From positions 1-64,000 of the forward strand of contig JNDT01001912.1 of assembly GCA_000697055.1 (NCBI GenBank): DNA of 64,000 nucleotides, given 5' to 3'. The position numbers and the translations under genes were made by a program. Shown here in pieces: positions 39,153 through 50,211 of this stretch (within the stretch, counting starts at the first letter, position 1; every line of letters starts with the position of its first letter). The notes beneath the pieces were generated by a model that ran no database searches, was not told the origin of the DNA, and saw only the letters and a list, made by a program, of their open reading frames with translations. Source of the DNA: Saksenaea vasiformis B4078. Lineage: Eukaryota; Mucoromycota; Mucoromycetes; Mucorales; Saksenaeaceae.

Positions 39153-39651
39153 AAACAATCGCAAACTTGGCAAACTCGTTCGTAAGTATTTCTCCCGTGT
39201 ATATTTCTCCTTCATCTCTATAAATACAAAGTGTTGATAAACTTTTTCCATTTTTTCATAGGTTCACAAATACAGTTGTTGGACTTCATTAACCAAGCAT
39301 TTTGCCTGACGATCCCCGGAACAATTCGGTGTACCAATATACTGAAATGTCTACCGATGACATCTTCAGGATCACCAACTGTTATATAAATCTGTTCGAC
39401 GGGCAAATCGGCGTTGTCTTTCTCTCAGTTTGCCGCTGAGGATAAGACCTTGTACCAAAAAGTAAAGAAATCAAGGAAACAGCAAGCTGACGGATCAAGG
39501 ACAGAGCGCAGAAAATTATACGTCATGAAGCCAGCAGACAGAGGTACTGAATCTATGCCATAGTAGTCGGACGCACAAGTTCTAACACCATATATAAAGA
39601 GTTCCTAGCAACAAACATCAGCAACTACGAGGAACTACGAGGAACTATACA

Positions 39652-39824
39652 CAGTAGATACTCGATATAAGAATACTCGCGGTAGACAGAAAATCTATTT
39701 CCTTATCGAGAATATTCTTCAAGTGAAGTTTGTAGCATAGTGTCCACCAAATTTGTTTCGCTAAAAAGTATTCTTTTATCGAGATTATTCTTATATCGAA
39801 TATTCTTGTAACGAGCACCTATTG
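39652..39824. mobile_element. MITE-like element with pogo/Tigger-type ends
   Basis: About 173 bp. The left end CAGTAGATACTCG, continuing ATATAAGAATACTCG, and the reverse complement of the right end, CAATAGGTGCTCG, continuing TTACAAGAATATTCG, form imperfect terminal inverted repeats. A second inner inverted pair involves CTTATCGAGAATATTC. CAGTAGRTRCTCG-type ends are usual in pogo/Tigger transposons. A TA follows the right end, but the left flank reads ACA, so a clean TA target duplication is not shown. It is nested in the spacer of the larger inverted-repeat element. Confidence 0.55.
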
Positions 39825-40212
39825 TATGACGTTCATCTGTGGGGCTAAAAGCCGACAACTTTATCATTGTCGGATATACCCGAAAGTGCCCCATAACCCT
39901 ACAAATGACGCACTTGGAAAACTATTGAACAAAATGATTCACTGCTTGAGAGACCGGTCAGATTCGAAAATGGAAACAAGTAGTTCTGTGGGACACAAAT
40001 ATATTTTCGACATCTCTTTACAAATACATACAATCAGATCTTATATACAAATAGCTATAGTTGCAAGAATGTTGTGATATACCAAGAATGATAATCTTTA
40101 ACAACACTGTAAACTATGACAGCCGTTGTCATACTTCATGCATCATTGATGCATGTTAAGCACTTGACACCTCTCAGATATATGTTGTCTTTCAGAATGT
40201 CCGATACAACAC

Positions 40213-40523
40213 TCTTCCGCTGGTTCGCCCTCTTCTTTTTCTTTCTCGACTCGTGTGGTGTCTGTTTTTAGTTGCGGCGATACCACTGCTATCGGAATGG
40301 AAAATAATAATAGATCCTCGTAACTGCTACCAGGAATGGTTCCGTTGGGTCATTATTCAGATAGCAAAGATCCACGACTACAATATTGTCGATCCCTTTC
40401 TCGCACTCATTTTCATTTTCAGCATTAACTAGTTCGCCATAAAACATGCATGCTGCCTGAGCGTGATCGCTGGTGACTTGTTGTGACATTGGTACAGTAC
40501 AATGTAGATGCAAGAGATGACAA
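40213..40523 (-). repeat. right arm of 311-bp inverted repeat
   Basis: Reverse-complement copy of 38842-39152. The MSQQVTSDH reading frame is intact on the minus strand here too. Sequence outside the arms differs completely on the two sides. Confidence 0.9.
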
Positions 40524-41007
40524 CATGGGCAGTACATGAGGGTGGTACTTACGCGAACTTGATCCAGGTAGGCGGAAAATTTGTACAACGTGGGATAAGG
40601 ATTCATCCACTGTCGGTGAACGGAGTAAGGTCGGATGCTAAGTATGATAGCAATTACTTAGCAAGATATGGAGTAAAGGACGCCATCGTGACCAAATGAC
40701 TTGTGCCAGGGACTGTGTAAGATAAACAACTGATAAAGTTGACGTATGCTGCCTGATTGATATCCCGAGGTCGCTTAACTATCTATCACGTCCTGTTGTT
40801 TGAAACATCTTTTGGTTTACGCCAAAAAAAAAATCATACCTCTGATGCGAATGCAACATGGGAGAATACAGCATGCAAATCTTAACACTGGAACAACGTA
40901 TAGAGCTGCATTTCCCAGGACAAAATTTTATTTGAAGCTAACAAAAAATAACTTAAAACTGGCGCATTGTCGTCTTGGAAAATCTAGTATTTCTGGGAGT
41001 GTCTAGC
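40524..41007. other. intergenic region, nothing recognised
   Basis: Between the inverted-repeat element and the end of the saccharopine dehydrogenase-like gene. Only short, unconvincing open frames are present, such as one of about 68 codons on the plus strand at 40800-41006. Confidence 0.5.
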
Positions 41008-42410
41008 TTAAGCTTCATCATAGGTGATGCCGACATCTCTAAGTCGCTCAATAAGGTTAGAATTCCAAAACGCAACACTAGGTGTAAGCACGCCAACGGG
41101 CAGCTTTGGCTTGGCAGTCAGTAGTAATGTCATCGCGCATTGTAAAACAATTCGAGGTGTAGCAACATAGCCTGCTTCAGGTCCACGCACAACAACTGTC
41201 AAGCTTTGATTTAAATTTCCACTCTGTCCTACGTTGCTGTTGTATCCCTTGCTACGAAGAGTCACCTCGAAGCTCGCTTGTCGCAGCTGTTCCTCTGTCG
41301 GAGGCTCTTTGGAAAACACGTTATGCGAAAAGCGTTCAGGGTTATTCAACAGAATTCGACGTCCCCAAGGCGATGAGGCTAAAAACTTGAAGATAAACCC
41401 ATAGATATAGTAAAGAAGAGAAACCCACAGGGATGGTAATAAAAGGTATGCTGCAAACTGAATTGTTGGTGGCATGGTTGCGTTTGTCTCCGTAGCACGC
41501 GGTTTTCCATAACCTGTTAAGAACAGCTGTTGTGAAAGTCGAACGATCGAAGGATCAGCAAACTGGAAAGGCACATGATAACCCAGTTCTTTATCACGCG
41601 TCAGGTGTTTATGAATTCGAAGACGTGGACCAATTGGACGCGGAAGTGGGACAAGACCAGATACTTTGCGAATCTCGCGCAGCACCTCGACGGAGCCAAA
41701 ACCATGGACTGTGTAAAATGAGTGAGTTCGAGTAAAAAAACGGCTCCGACAGTTTACCAGCAGACTCATATGTTGCATACCCAACCCGCAGGCCTGCATC
41801 AGCACGGACGCGAAGAAACATCTCGACCCATACAGGTGTCCATCCACGCGACGTATAGAGTTGTTTGATCCATAGCACACCCATATCTGCAGGGACCTTT
41901 TTGTGCCAAGGTAAGAAAAGTAGGAAAGAACAAGTGTCTACCACTTACACTATCAAATCCACATGCATGCACTATTGTTACTTGTTTGCGTGTAGCTTGA
42001 TCATGATACGTTCGTTGCATTCTCTCGACAAACTCTGGTTCGCCTGTCACATCAACATAATCGCATCCGTTTTCAACGCAAGAGCGCACCACATATTCTC
42101 CCATAAATCGAAATGGTCCAACAGCATTAATGAGCACTTTCGATTGCTGTGTCATCGCGTCCAGCGTCTCACGACGCACGATGTTGGCAATAATTACCGC
42201 TGGTTTTGAAACAGTTGCTTTGGGATATTTTGCATGTAGTGTGTCAAGCAACTCATTCAGCCGTGGTTCATCTCGTCCAGCAACGGCCCACCGAAATCCT
42301 GGTGGAAATTGGGAAGGCTGTGTGGTCGACAGGTCATATACATGTTCGACAATGTGTTTGCCGGTGAGACCAGTAGCACCGAAGATTGTGATATCGTGTT
42401 TATCCGTCAT
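41008..42410 (-). CDS. saccharopine dehydrogenase-like oxidoreductase (SCCPDH type)
   Basis: Three exons (42410-41949, 41896-41758, 41708-41008) give 433 aa. The N-terminal Rossmann fold has ITIFGATGLTGKHIVEHV. Later motifs INAVGPFRFMGEYVV, YVDVTGEPEFVERM, HACGFDSVPADMGV and GPEAGYVATPRIVLQ are those of the SCCPDH (trans-acting enoyl reductase-like) family rather than the true lysine-pathway enzyme. A hydrophobic stretch at about residue 300-325 (LLLPSLWVSLLYYIYGFIF) matches the membrane or lipid-droplet anchor seen in SCCPDH proteins. The substrate is unknown. The start ATG gives MTDKHDITIFG; a longer upstream open frame exists but lacks homology-like sequence. Confidence 0.9.
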
Positions 42411-43153
42411 TGCAGCCTCTCGGACGTTTCTGTCTAGCAAACACAATTGATACCAAAAATCCCAGCAGTCCACAAAAGCATGGGAAAATCGAACACATGC
42501 CGCATTGCGAATTCTTGCTGTAACACAATAAGCGTAACCCACTTCACGCGATTTCGCTCAAGTAGCATAAATAGGCAGAGTTGTCTGGTGCATAGAATCT
42601 TTTCTCTCATGGATACAAAACACTAAACATGTATTGTCATGGGTATTTTACATCAATGGCATATACCAGTAGACCATGTGAAAATAAACAAGAAGCTGTA
42701 TCTTGTTTAGATTTTTTTTTACGCCACTCACTCTAAATAAGTCTTGCGTCTTTGAAGAATTGAACATGTGATCGTTGGTATATCAATTTTTCGTCAGAAG
42801 ATTAACCAGTTTAGATGAACTTGCTCTCTCAACGTCAAAAGGACGTACTACTTTCGATGGAACATCTTCCTTTCTGAAGGCATTTTTACGCTTTCCAATA
42901 GGATACTAAGAAATCCATCGCTGTAGACATGAACTACTCTAACAGATCCCCCAGCTATCCAGGCGTGAACTGTTCATTGGATGACCGTAAGGATATGTGC
43001 TCCAATGCGCAGAGTTCATATGGAAGCAACGACGAATAATTTTAAATAGACGCAGTATCATGGGAAAAATCCGATAAAATCATACATGAATGCTTCTTTT
43101 TTTTTTATTTTCGATGTTCAATTTATGATCGCATGTGTTTTGTGGGTTTTTAT
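42411..43153 (+). repeat. intergenic with dispersed repeat copy R5 (about 42715-43085)
   Basis: R5 is a forward copy that lacks the GC-rich centre: it passes from TTTTTCGTCAGAAGATTAACC to AAAGGACGTACTACTTTCG directly, then CGCTTTCCAATAGGATACTA and GCGTGAACTGTTCATTGGAT, as in R1. It starts with the CTAAATAAG-CTTGCGTC motif. An internal deletion relative to R1 and R4 is the simplest reading. Confidence 0.7.
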
Positions 43154-45235
43154 TTATTCACGCTCGGCCATCATTTCCTGAAAAAACAGACAAACGTTCA
43201 GTTCCATAATACTAAGTATTGTTAACTTACCTCTGGGTTCGCTGGACCACCTTGAGCTTGGCCCTTGTTCTTTGAAATACCAGAAACAATGTCATCGACA
43301 CGCAGTAAAAGACATGCAGACTATAAACCCGTTGGTGAATACTTCTTTCCGCAGTAACACTCGCATTCACGTTACCTCAATCGCAGTCTTAATCGTCTGG
43401 ACCTTGACTGCACTGGGTTCCCAGATACCATGATCTTTCATATCTACAACCTTGCCAGATTCGCCATCAATACCAAATGAATGTTCACCGTTGGCATGTT
43501 TGGCTCGAAGCTGTGTCAATGTCTTGATAGCGTTGCCACCACAGTTTTGGACAAGTGTACGAGGAATAACTTCCATCGCTTCGGCGACGGAACGATAAGG
43601 CCATTGCTCAACACCTTCCAAAAGTTTTGCCTTTTCTTCCAACTTAACAGACACTGCCATCTCTGTAGCGCCACCTCCAGGGGCAAGACGAGCGTTGAAG
43701 AAAACGTTGCGAGCAACACACATGGCATCCTGAAGGTTGCGTTCAACCTCAGCAATGATATCCTTGCTGGGACCTCGCAAGATGATGGAACAGGCCTTGG
43801 GATCCTGGCACTTGGTCAAGAAAGTGAAGTATCTAACCAGCTCAATGAGTTCATATTGGAAAGTAAGAATGACAAACGTACTCATCACCGATCTTGTCAA
43901 TGTGGAAAAGACCACACTGGGTACCAACGTCAGCATCACGAAGGTCATCCACGCGGTTCACAATGGTGGCACCGACGGCACGAGCAATACGGTTATTGTC
44001 CGTCTTACGAACACGACGAATAGCTGTAATATTTGCCTTGACAAAGTAATGTTGTGCGAGATCTTTGAAGAATTGCTCAGTTCATGCGTCACGTCATTCG
44101 TTCCCTGCCACCTACCAGAGACACCCTTTTCGGTAAACACCAGATCAGGCTTCAATGCAATGATCTTTTCGCACATAGCCTTCACTTGCTCTTCTTCAAT
44201 TTGAAGAATACGATTCCAATCGGCTTCCTTTGAAATTTCGATGTTGGTCTGCGATTCACCCTTCTTATATTCAAGAGGGCAATCTAAGAGAATGATACGA
44301 GGGTTCTCGATACGACGACGCATCTTGGGATGGGTCACGTCCTTGTTTAGGATGATGCCGTCCAAAACTTGGGATTGCTCAATTTCACCACCAGGAATCT
44401 GACAGGCATGTGTGAGAACAGAATCGTTTCTTTTCTGCCTTTTCCTGTCCTTTATTTACCTTTTCCACCCTGGCATAGCGTTTGATATCAATCTCCTTTC
44501 GTCCTGTACCTTCTTCTTCCTTTGCAACGGTTCTTACAGCATCCAAGGCAAGTTTGCACATCAAGTCACTCCATGTGCTAACGAACTTGGTGCCAATCGA
44601 CGACTTGATCAATTTCAGCATCTCGTCGTTGTCTTCCACATTCACTGGCTTGGAAACTTCTTCGACAATTTGTAATGCGTCCTCAAGTGCCTTTTTGAAA
44701 GCGCTGATGATAACAATAGGATGGATATTGTTTTGGATATGGGGCAATGAACGTGCAAGCACTTCACCAGCTGCAAAATACAAACACCCGGTCGGTCAGC
44801 CGTGAACTTCACAAGGTTCTCATTTTTCTTTCATCATTACCTAGAATGATGACACTGGTGGTTCCATCACCGACTTCTTCATCTTGTGTTCTTGAGAGCT
44901 CAATCATACTCTTGGCAGCAGGATGATCCACTTCGATTTCACGCAAGATCGCATTGCCATCGTTTGTAAGCAAAATACCACCCATAGGATCGAGCAGCAT
45001 TTTAAGCATAGATCGAGGACCAAGACAAGTACGAATCACGTCTGAAACAGTCTACGATAGAAGATGAATACATATTTCTCACTTGTCGTGCAGAAGTCCT
45101 TACCTTGGCGGCTGTGATGTTGGAGATCTGAGCCTTGCGTCCCGACTCTCTCTCCATATTGGTGTCTAAAATAAAGCATCAGTATCAATAGATGAGAGTC
45201 ATCTACTTACTCATAACAAGAACTGGTGCCTGCAT
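43154..45235 (-). CDS. CCT3: T-complex protein 1 subunit gamma (CCT3)
   Basis: The second CCT chaperonin subunit in the window. Nine exons (45235-45211, 45165-45104, 45051-44841, 44770-44460, 44398-44116, 44062-43882, 43832-43376, 43320-43231, 43177-43154) give 547 aa. Gamma-type marks are the start MQAPVLVM, RESGRKAQ, DVIRTCLGPRSMLKMLLDP, LTNDGNAILREI, GDGTTSVIIL, DVTHPKMRRRI, YKKGESQT and GIWEPSAVKVQT. The exon 6-7 splice (donor GATGA/GTACGT) was fixed by the conserved GDEYFTFL stretch. The start exon has only 25 nt. The gene is divergent from PTH1, about 740 bp apart. Confidence 0.95.
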
Positions 45236-45971
45236 CTTAATTAGTTTACAAAGGGAATATCCGTGCCGCGTTTCAAAAGCGAAAAAAGGAGCGCTTTTTG
45301 ACACCTAACAAAAAACACGAGGCGCGCTGTGACGTGGGCTGCAATTGGACGCGGGATTGGCACCCCGCGCCAACCTTCCTTTGTGTTGTCCGACTTCAAT
45401 TTGCTGCTTCAAAGAGATGAAGAAGGAAAACTGCGACCAAACATCGTAGATCGCGATGCTTTTGATCTGACAATACTCAAACGTAATATAAAAAGTGTGT
45501 TCGTGTTTCCGCCCCTGCGTTTGTTCGTCTGTTAAACGTTGAATACATTTTGAATAGTCAGATTGTTTGGAATATCAAACATACACGGCGTATGCGACAT
45601 ATTACTCTTTGTAAAGATAATTAAGCAATTACCATACCTTTTATTCAGGCTGAGATTCATACTATATCTCGGATGCATAGTGCTAGGTGTCCTCACTCGC
45701 GAAGATACTTCGTCATTTATTATCGTTTTTGGCAGGCGCCATCTAACTTCTTCTCCAGTTTCCAATTTTTAAGTCTAAACTCTGAATGATTACGTGGGCT
45801 CCCCTTTGCAGTGTATAGCATCAAACTATGCAGCTCTGTTTCCTTGTCTAATGGTGCAGCGTTGATTGCTTCTGAGTTTGGACCCTTCTTCCGCCACAGC
45901 CCATCTGGGTTTTTTTTTAAAAAAAAAGTTCCAATGCTCAACCGGCGCAGCAGATCTTTTCGACTGGGAAT
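45236..45971. other. CCT3-PTH1 divergent region with unassigned frames
   Basis: A plus-strand frame at 45345-45535 without ATG reads SFVLSDFNLLLQRDEEGK and VDRDAFDLTILKRN and looks coding-like. A minus frame at 45720-45941 reads SEAINAAPLDKETELHSLML and RNHSEFRLKNWKLEKKLD, again protein-like. Neither has a start or a recognised family; they could be exons of an unrecognised gene or relics. A T9A9 tract at 45910-45927 lies at the start of the minus frame. Confidence 0.35.
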
Positions 45972-46765
45972 ATGTCGTTAACACGATTATTGGCAAGTAA
46001 GCCCAAGACATGGGAATGTCGGTCTCGATTAACGGAGGAAATTTAGTTTGTAGGTCTTGGTAATTATACGCATCCCAATACCCGGCACAATGTCGGCATG
46101 ATGTTCCTGGATCACTTGGTTGAGCAGCTGGATTTGTCTTGGACTCAAAATCGATCATGGAAAGCAAGTACAGCACAAGCTACCTATCGAATCGAGATCA
46201 AGAATAAGAAAGAGTACATTTCGAAAGAATTCCACATTACATTCTTGAAACCTCGTCTGCTTATGAACGTATGCGGTCCGAGTGTCTCTAAGGCAGGCAA
46301 GTTGAGATCAACTCTTATGATGCCTTACTTATATCTCATGCAGTTCGCGAACTATCTATCGAACACTCAAATATATATATATTCCATGACGATTTACAAC
46401 GTGCACTTGGAAAAATGTCTTTGAAGACCGGTGGCTCTGCCAATGGTCATAATGGCATCAAATCTGTAATACAAAGTCTGCGTTCGGAAGATTTCAAACG
46501 TGTGCGAATCGGCATTGGAAGACCTCCAAATGCGGAAGGAAACCGGTCTCCAGATGTCGTGGCAGACTTCGTCCTCAGCAAATTCACGGCTAGTGAGATG
46601 GACTTCCTCAAAAAGGAAGTCTACCCGCTCCTAGATTCTTCAGCACAAGGCTTAGAGACGTTATGTAATCGAGGAGAATTGTGGGTGAAGCCAAAACCGA
46701 GGAAACCAAAAACAAAGGTAGAAAAACCAGTAGAACCGTTATTAGAGGCAGCCGATGCCGCATAG
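45972..46765 (+). CDS. PTH1: peptidyl-tRNA hydrolase (Pth, bacterial type)
   Basis: Releases tRNA from peptidyl-tRNA drop-offs, usually in mitochondria. Three exons (45972-45996, 46054-46296, 46344-46765) give 229 aa. Motifs are LGNYTHPNTRHNVG with the catalytic His, KPRLLMNVCGPSV, IFHDDLQRALGK, GGSANGHNG and RIGIGRPP. The second intron (46297-46343) starts GCAAGT after AAGGCAG and ends TGCAG; no GT donor restores the frame, so it is a GC-AG intron. The first intron was modelled as canonical GTAAGC to TTTGTAG; an alternative GC donor three bases upstream would give FVGLGN. The Lys/Pro-rich C-tail (KPKPRKPKTK) extends beyond the usual Pth end. The stop is 9 nt from the convergent CobW stop. 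Confidence 0.92.
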
Positions 46766-46774
46766 AAACTTAAT

Positions 46775-48030
46775 TTATTGCGTACCCGCCACGTTTACCA
46801 AGCATTGCCGAAAACTATCGAAAAGTGCTTGACGATCTAGATCCTTGCCTATAAATACCAACTTGTTCATTCGCTCCTCCCCCTCTTTCCATGCTCTGTC
46901 TTGTTGCCCATCAAACATCTACGCAACCCATTAAACATTCGGAACATTGTGACGCCTTCTTTACCATATGGACACCCTGAAAGACAAAACGGTCTTCTTC
47001 TCCATCCACATTTAACACGCCTTTCATGCGATAGATGTTTGGCCCATAGGATGCTAGCACGCTTTGAATCCAGCGATTAAGCAGATCGAAATCTAACGCT
47101 CCCGGTTCCTGGATTCCTACGGATGTGATAGTCGTGTCATGATGTGACTGACATGCGGTTATCAGTACGATCCAAAGAATTAGCTATGGCTAACTTACGG
47201 ATTTTTGTGCTGTGAGGAACGCGGGCTCATGTTCAAGCACCCGCGTAATATCGAATCCGCCAATATGGAGGATTTTATCAAGTTCCACCACCCCGAATTC
47301 GCATGGGATTACAGGCACGTCGTTGACATTGCGTAACCGAGCTAGAAGCTGCTCTCGATCAGCGCTACTCACTAAATCCACTTTGTTTAGGAGGATAACA
47401 TCCGCAAAAGCGATTTGTTCTGCTGCTTGCGGCTGATCAAAACCTCCAAAGTGTCTCGCGTCGACCATCGTTACAATTGCATCCATACGAAAATTGCTCT
47501 GCACTCTTTCATCCACAAAAAATGTTTGCGCAACCGGTCCTGGGTCAGCTAACCCAGTGGTTTCGATAATCACGTAGTCCAACCATTCTCGTTTCTTGTC
47601 AATCAGCTCATGCAGGATGCGAACAAGATCACCTCGCACCTAATGAACGTAACCGATCAAAATTAATTGCGATGTTCCTTCAGCTTCTGAAAGATCTGCT
47701 GTACCTTGCAGCATAAGCTAAGAGAAAAAGAAGAGACAAGCGTATTTCAGTCGCTGTGCACGTGGACGAGAGAAAGTAGAGGATATTACCATCCGTTTTG
47801 TGTCTCGTATATTTCTTGACCGGCATCCACCACCAGCTCATTGTCGACAGCTACTTCACCAAACTCATTCTCAATGACAGCAACATGCTTCCCATGTTGG
47901 CTTTGCAAGATGTGGTTAAGTAGCGTGGTCTACTGGGTACAAGTTATGAAAGCGCCCTGGGTTTCTGCCACGTTACCTTCCCACTTCCTAGGAAACCAGT
48001 GAGAATAGTGACAGGGATACGATTGTCCAT
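46775..48030 (-). CDS. ZNG1: CobW/ZNG1-type metallochaperone GTPase
   Basis: A COG0523 GTPase; the eukaryotic members (CBWD/ZNG1) supply zinc to methionine aminopeptidase. Six exons (48030-47977, 47929-47790, 47717-47705, 47639-47199, 47147-46965, 46918-46775) give 324 aa. The P-loop [11 protein letters not shown] is split by an intron after GK. The CxCC metal motif appears as CLCCK and is encoded across a 13-nt exon; most relatives have Thr where Lys stands. [11 protein letters not shown] and LLNKVDLV (the G4 motif) follow, and the C-terminal domain has FVFQGVHM and [10 protein letters not shown]. It is somewhat shorter than human CBWD and lacks a His-rich insert. It is convergent with PTH1, so the transcripts probably overlap. 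Confidence 0.92.
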
Positions 48031-48452
48031 GTGCTGACAAGAAAGGCTGTCCGTGGCTGGATTCCAACTCAAACGTTCCCAGGCACCCGATTGGTATCCA
48101 GATATGACTCAGTGATCATATCTGGCGTACTATTGCAAAGGCAAAAGCAGCTACTCGACATATAGCTCATGGTTGCTTGGAATTGGCAGACCCTCCCTTC
48201 CCTAACTATGATCAATCAGACCTTAAAAGCCGTTAGCAAAGAATCTGTAATTGTCAGGAACATTCTGAATGGTTCATGAAGATGAGAAAGGGTAATTTAA
48301 AAGCTCTTCTACATTAAAATCAATCAATTCCATATTCTTCCATGAAATAAAAGACGTTCATGATAGATAAGCGATAGAATTCAACTTGCATCTCCGACCA
48401 CCGTTTTAGTGCATTTCGTTCGGACTGGAAGCTCTGTCATTTTACTCTCGTC
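48031..48452. other. intergenic region, nothing recognised
   Basis: Shared upstream region between the divergent CobW-type and FAD-oxidase genes. A bidirectional promoter is likely. No gene or repeat was seen. Confidence 0.5.
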
Positions 48453-50211
48453 ATGTGTCAGTTTTGTGGAGTAGACCCTGCATTCGCTGCCTACTTCGAC
48501 ACACCGGAAGATCAGACAGCCAAGCAGAACGCAGCCTTGCCTGCTACAGGTGCACCCAACTTTTTCCGGCTGAAGAAGACAAATAAACGATACCGAGGTG
48601 TGACAACGCAGCAGTTGACGACATTTGCCTCTTCTCTGTCATCCAATGCTCGTCTCTACATGGGACATCATGGAGAACTCTACCAGCAAGCGCTTAGGCG
48701 GTGGTCAAAGTGCGCTGTGAAGCCTGCGTTGGCTATTGTGATGGTGGCCAACGCGCAGGATGTTGCCAAAACTGTATGTCCATGTGTCTACAACGTGTTT
48801 CACCCCTCGATACCAAGTTTAGAATTAGATTACCATGGCTCGTAGTCACTCTGTTCCCTTTGTGGTTAAGTGTGGCGGTCATTCCCCTGCTGGTGCATCA
48901 AGCGCAACGGAAGACGGGCTAGTTATCGACCTTAGCCTTTTACGCGACGTATCTGTCAAACCAGACGAACAATTAGTTATTGCCGACGGTGGTTGCTTAT
49001 CTGGAGACGTTAATAAAGCCGCTGCAGAATACGGTTTAGCTTGCGGTAATTGTGGCTGGAAGATTGTATAAACATAAGATGAACCCGTGCTGATCCATGC
49101 AATGGCACATAGTAAGTGGCTCTACCAGTCACGTTGGCATTGGTGGCCTCATGCTGCATGGTGGCTATGGATATCTAACCGGAGAACATGGGTAGACCAC
49201 TATAACCACTATTTCCTTATGTAGTTGCTAATATACATATTTTAGGTTAGCTGTCGATAACATCGTAGCCGCTGAAGTAGTAACAGCTGATGGTCGCGTG
49301 TTATGGGCGGCTGAAGACAATAACGAAGATTTGTTTTGGGCCATTCGTGGCGCTGGTAACCGTTTCGGCGTGGTGACGAAGGTGGATATTTTTTTTTCTT
49401 TGTTTGTGCAAAAATTATAATCTAATACTCACGAATCACCAAAAAAAAAAAAAAGCTTGTGATCAAGGCACATCCTGTTCCAGATGCTGTCTGGGGCGGT
49501 GTTCTCATGTACACAGGCGACCAGTTAGACGATGTGGTTGCTGCGGCGAACACATGGTATGAACAAAGGGATGCGAAGGCCGTTGCAGGGTTGGCGCTCG
49601 GCAAAGGACCGGATGGACAAGCAGGCTTGACGCTATTGCCTTTCTATAAGGGTTCACAAGCAGAGGGCGAAGCCAGCTTCTCTCCTTTTCTAAAGATCAA
49701 ACCGGCTTTTCAAGATACAAGCACAATGCCTTATTGGAAGATCAATACGCTGTGTGATGAAACAGGGCTCTTTGCAGATGATTATATCCGTTTTGCATCA
49801 GCCAATATACAGCCATCGTTATCCAGTGACCATCTCGGTGCTGCACTTGCGTCTCTCAACCGACTGTATGCCACGGCACCCACATCGGATAAGTCAGGCG
49901 CGTTTATCCTGCTTGTCCAGCCGGATGGAATTGAGAGACATGCACGCACAGATATGGCATACTGCTGGCGAGATAATCATTTTGACGTGGGCGTGGCTGC
50001 CAGATGGAGTGCTGATGACCAAGAAGAATCTATGTTAACGTGGATGAAGGAATTCCAAGATCATATGCTTACAGTGGGCGACTCATTGAGATTATACAGC
50101 AACCACTCTGACTTTGAAGGGCCAGCTTCAAAAGAGTTTGGTATAAACTACCTGGAGCTTTGCAAACTAAAGCAAAAATGGGACCCAGACAACATCTTCA
50201 GAAGCTTATAG
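48453..50211 (+). CDS. FAD-linked oxidase, berberine-bridge-enzyme type
   Basis: Five exons (48453-48773, 48829-49045, 49113-49191, 49246-49381, 49456-50211) give 502 aa. The FAD_binding_4 domain has [19 protein letters not shown], in which the His of GGHS is the usual covalent FAD anchor, and GHVGIGG-type glycine-rich sequence ([22 protein letters not shown] split by a splice site). The second anchor Cys common in berberine bridge enzymes is not evident; the matching region reads VSGSTSH. The C-terminal BBE segment [17 protein letters not shown] is typical. There is no signal peptide, unlike many secreted homologues. Such enzymes oxidise sugars or secondary metabolites; the substrate is unknown. 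The last intron ends in a run of 14 As before the AG. Confidence 0.92.

Larger units (their letters stand above)
38842..40523. mobile_element. inverted-repeat element with 311-bp perfect arms
   Basis: The left arm (38842-39152) and right arm (40213-40523) are reverse complements with equal length and no mismatch found on reading, separated by 1060 bp. The left arm holds an ATG frame at 38878 that reads MSQQVTSDHAQAACMFYGEL and ends at 39076, then other frames that continue with charged residues (EKEKEEGEPAEENN) to a GTAAGT donor at about 39180. An acceptor at about 39262 leads to a short exon that closes near 39389. This looks like the 5' part of a transposon-associated gene whose other end is lost. 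No transposase domain is recognised. Confidence 0.6.

Noticed and set aside
45993..46046. First PTH1 intron as another GC-AG intron
   Set aside because: A GCAAGT donor with acceptor ATTTAG would give FVGLGN, but a canonical GTAAGC donor with acceptor TTTGTAG also keeps frame and gives the fungal-like ASLGN. The canonical form was preferred.
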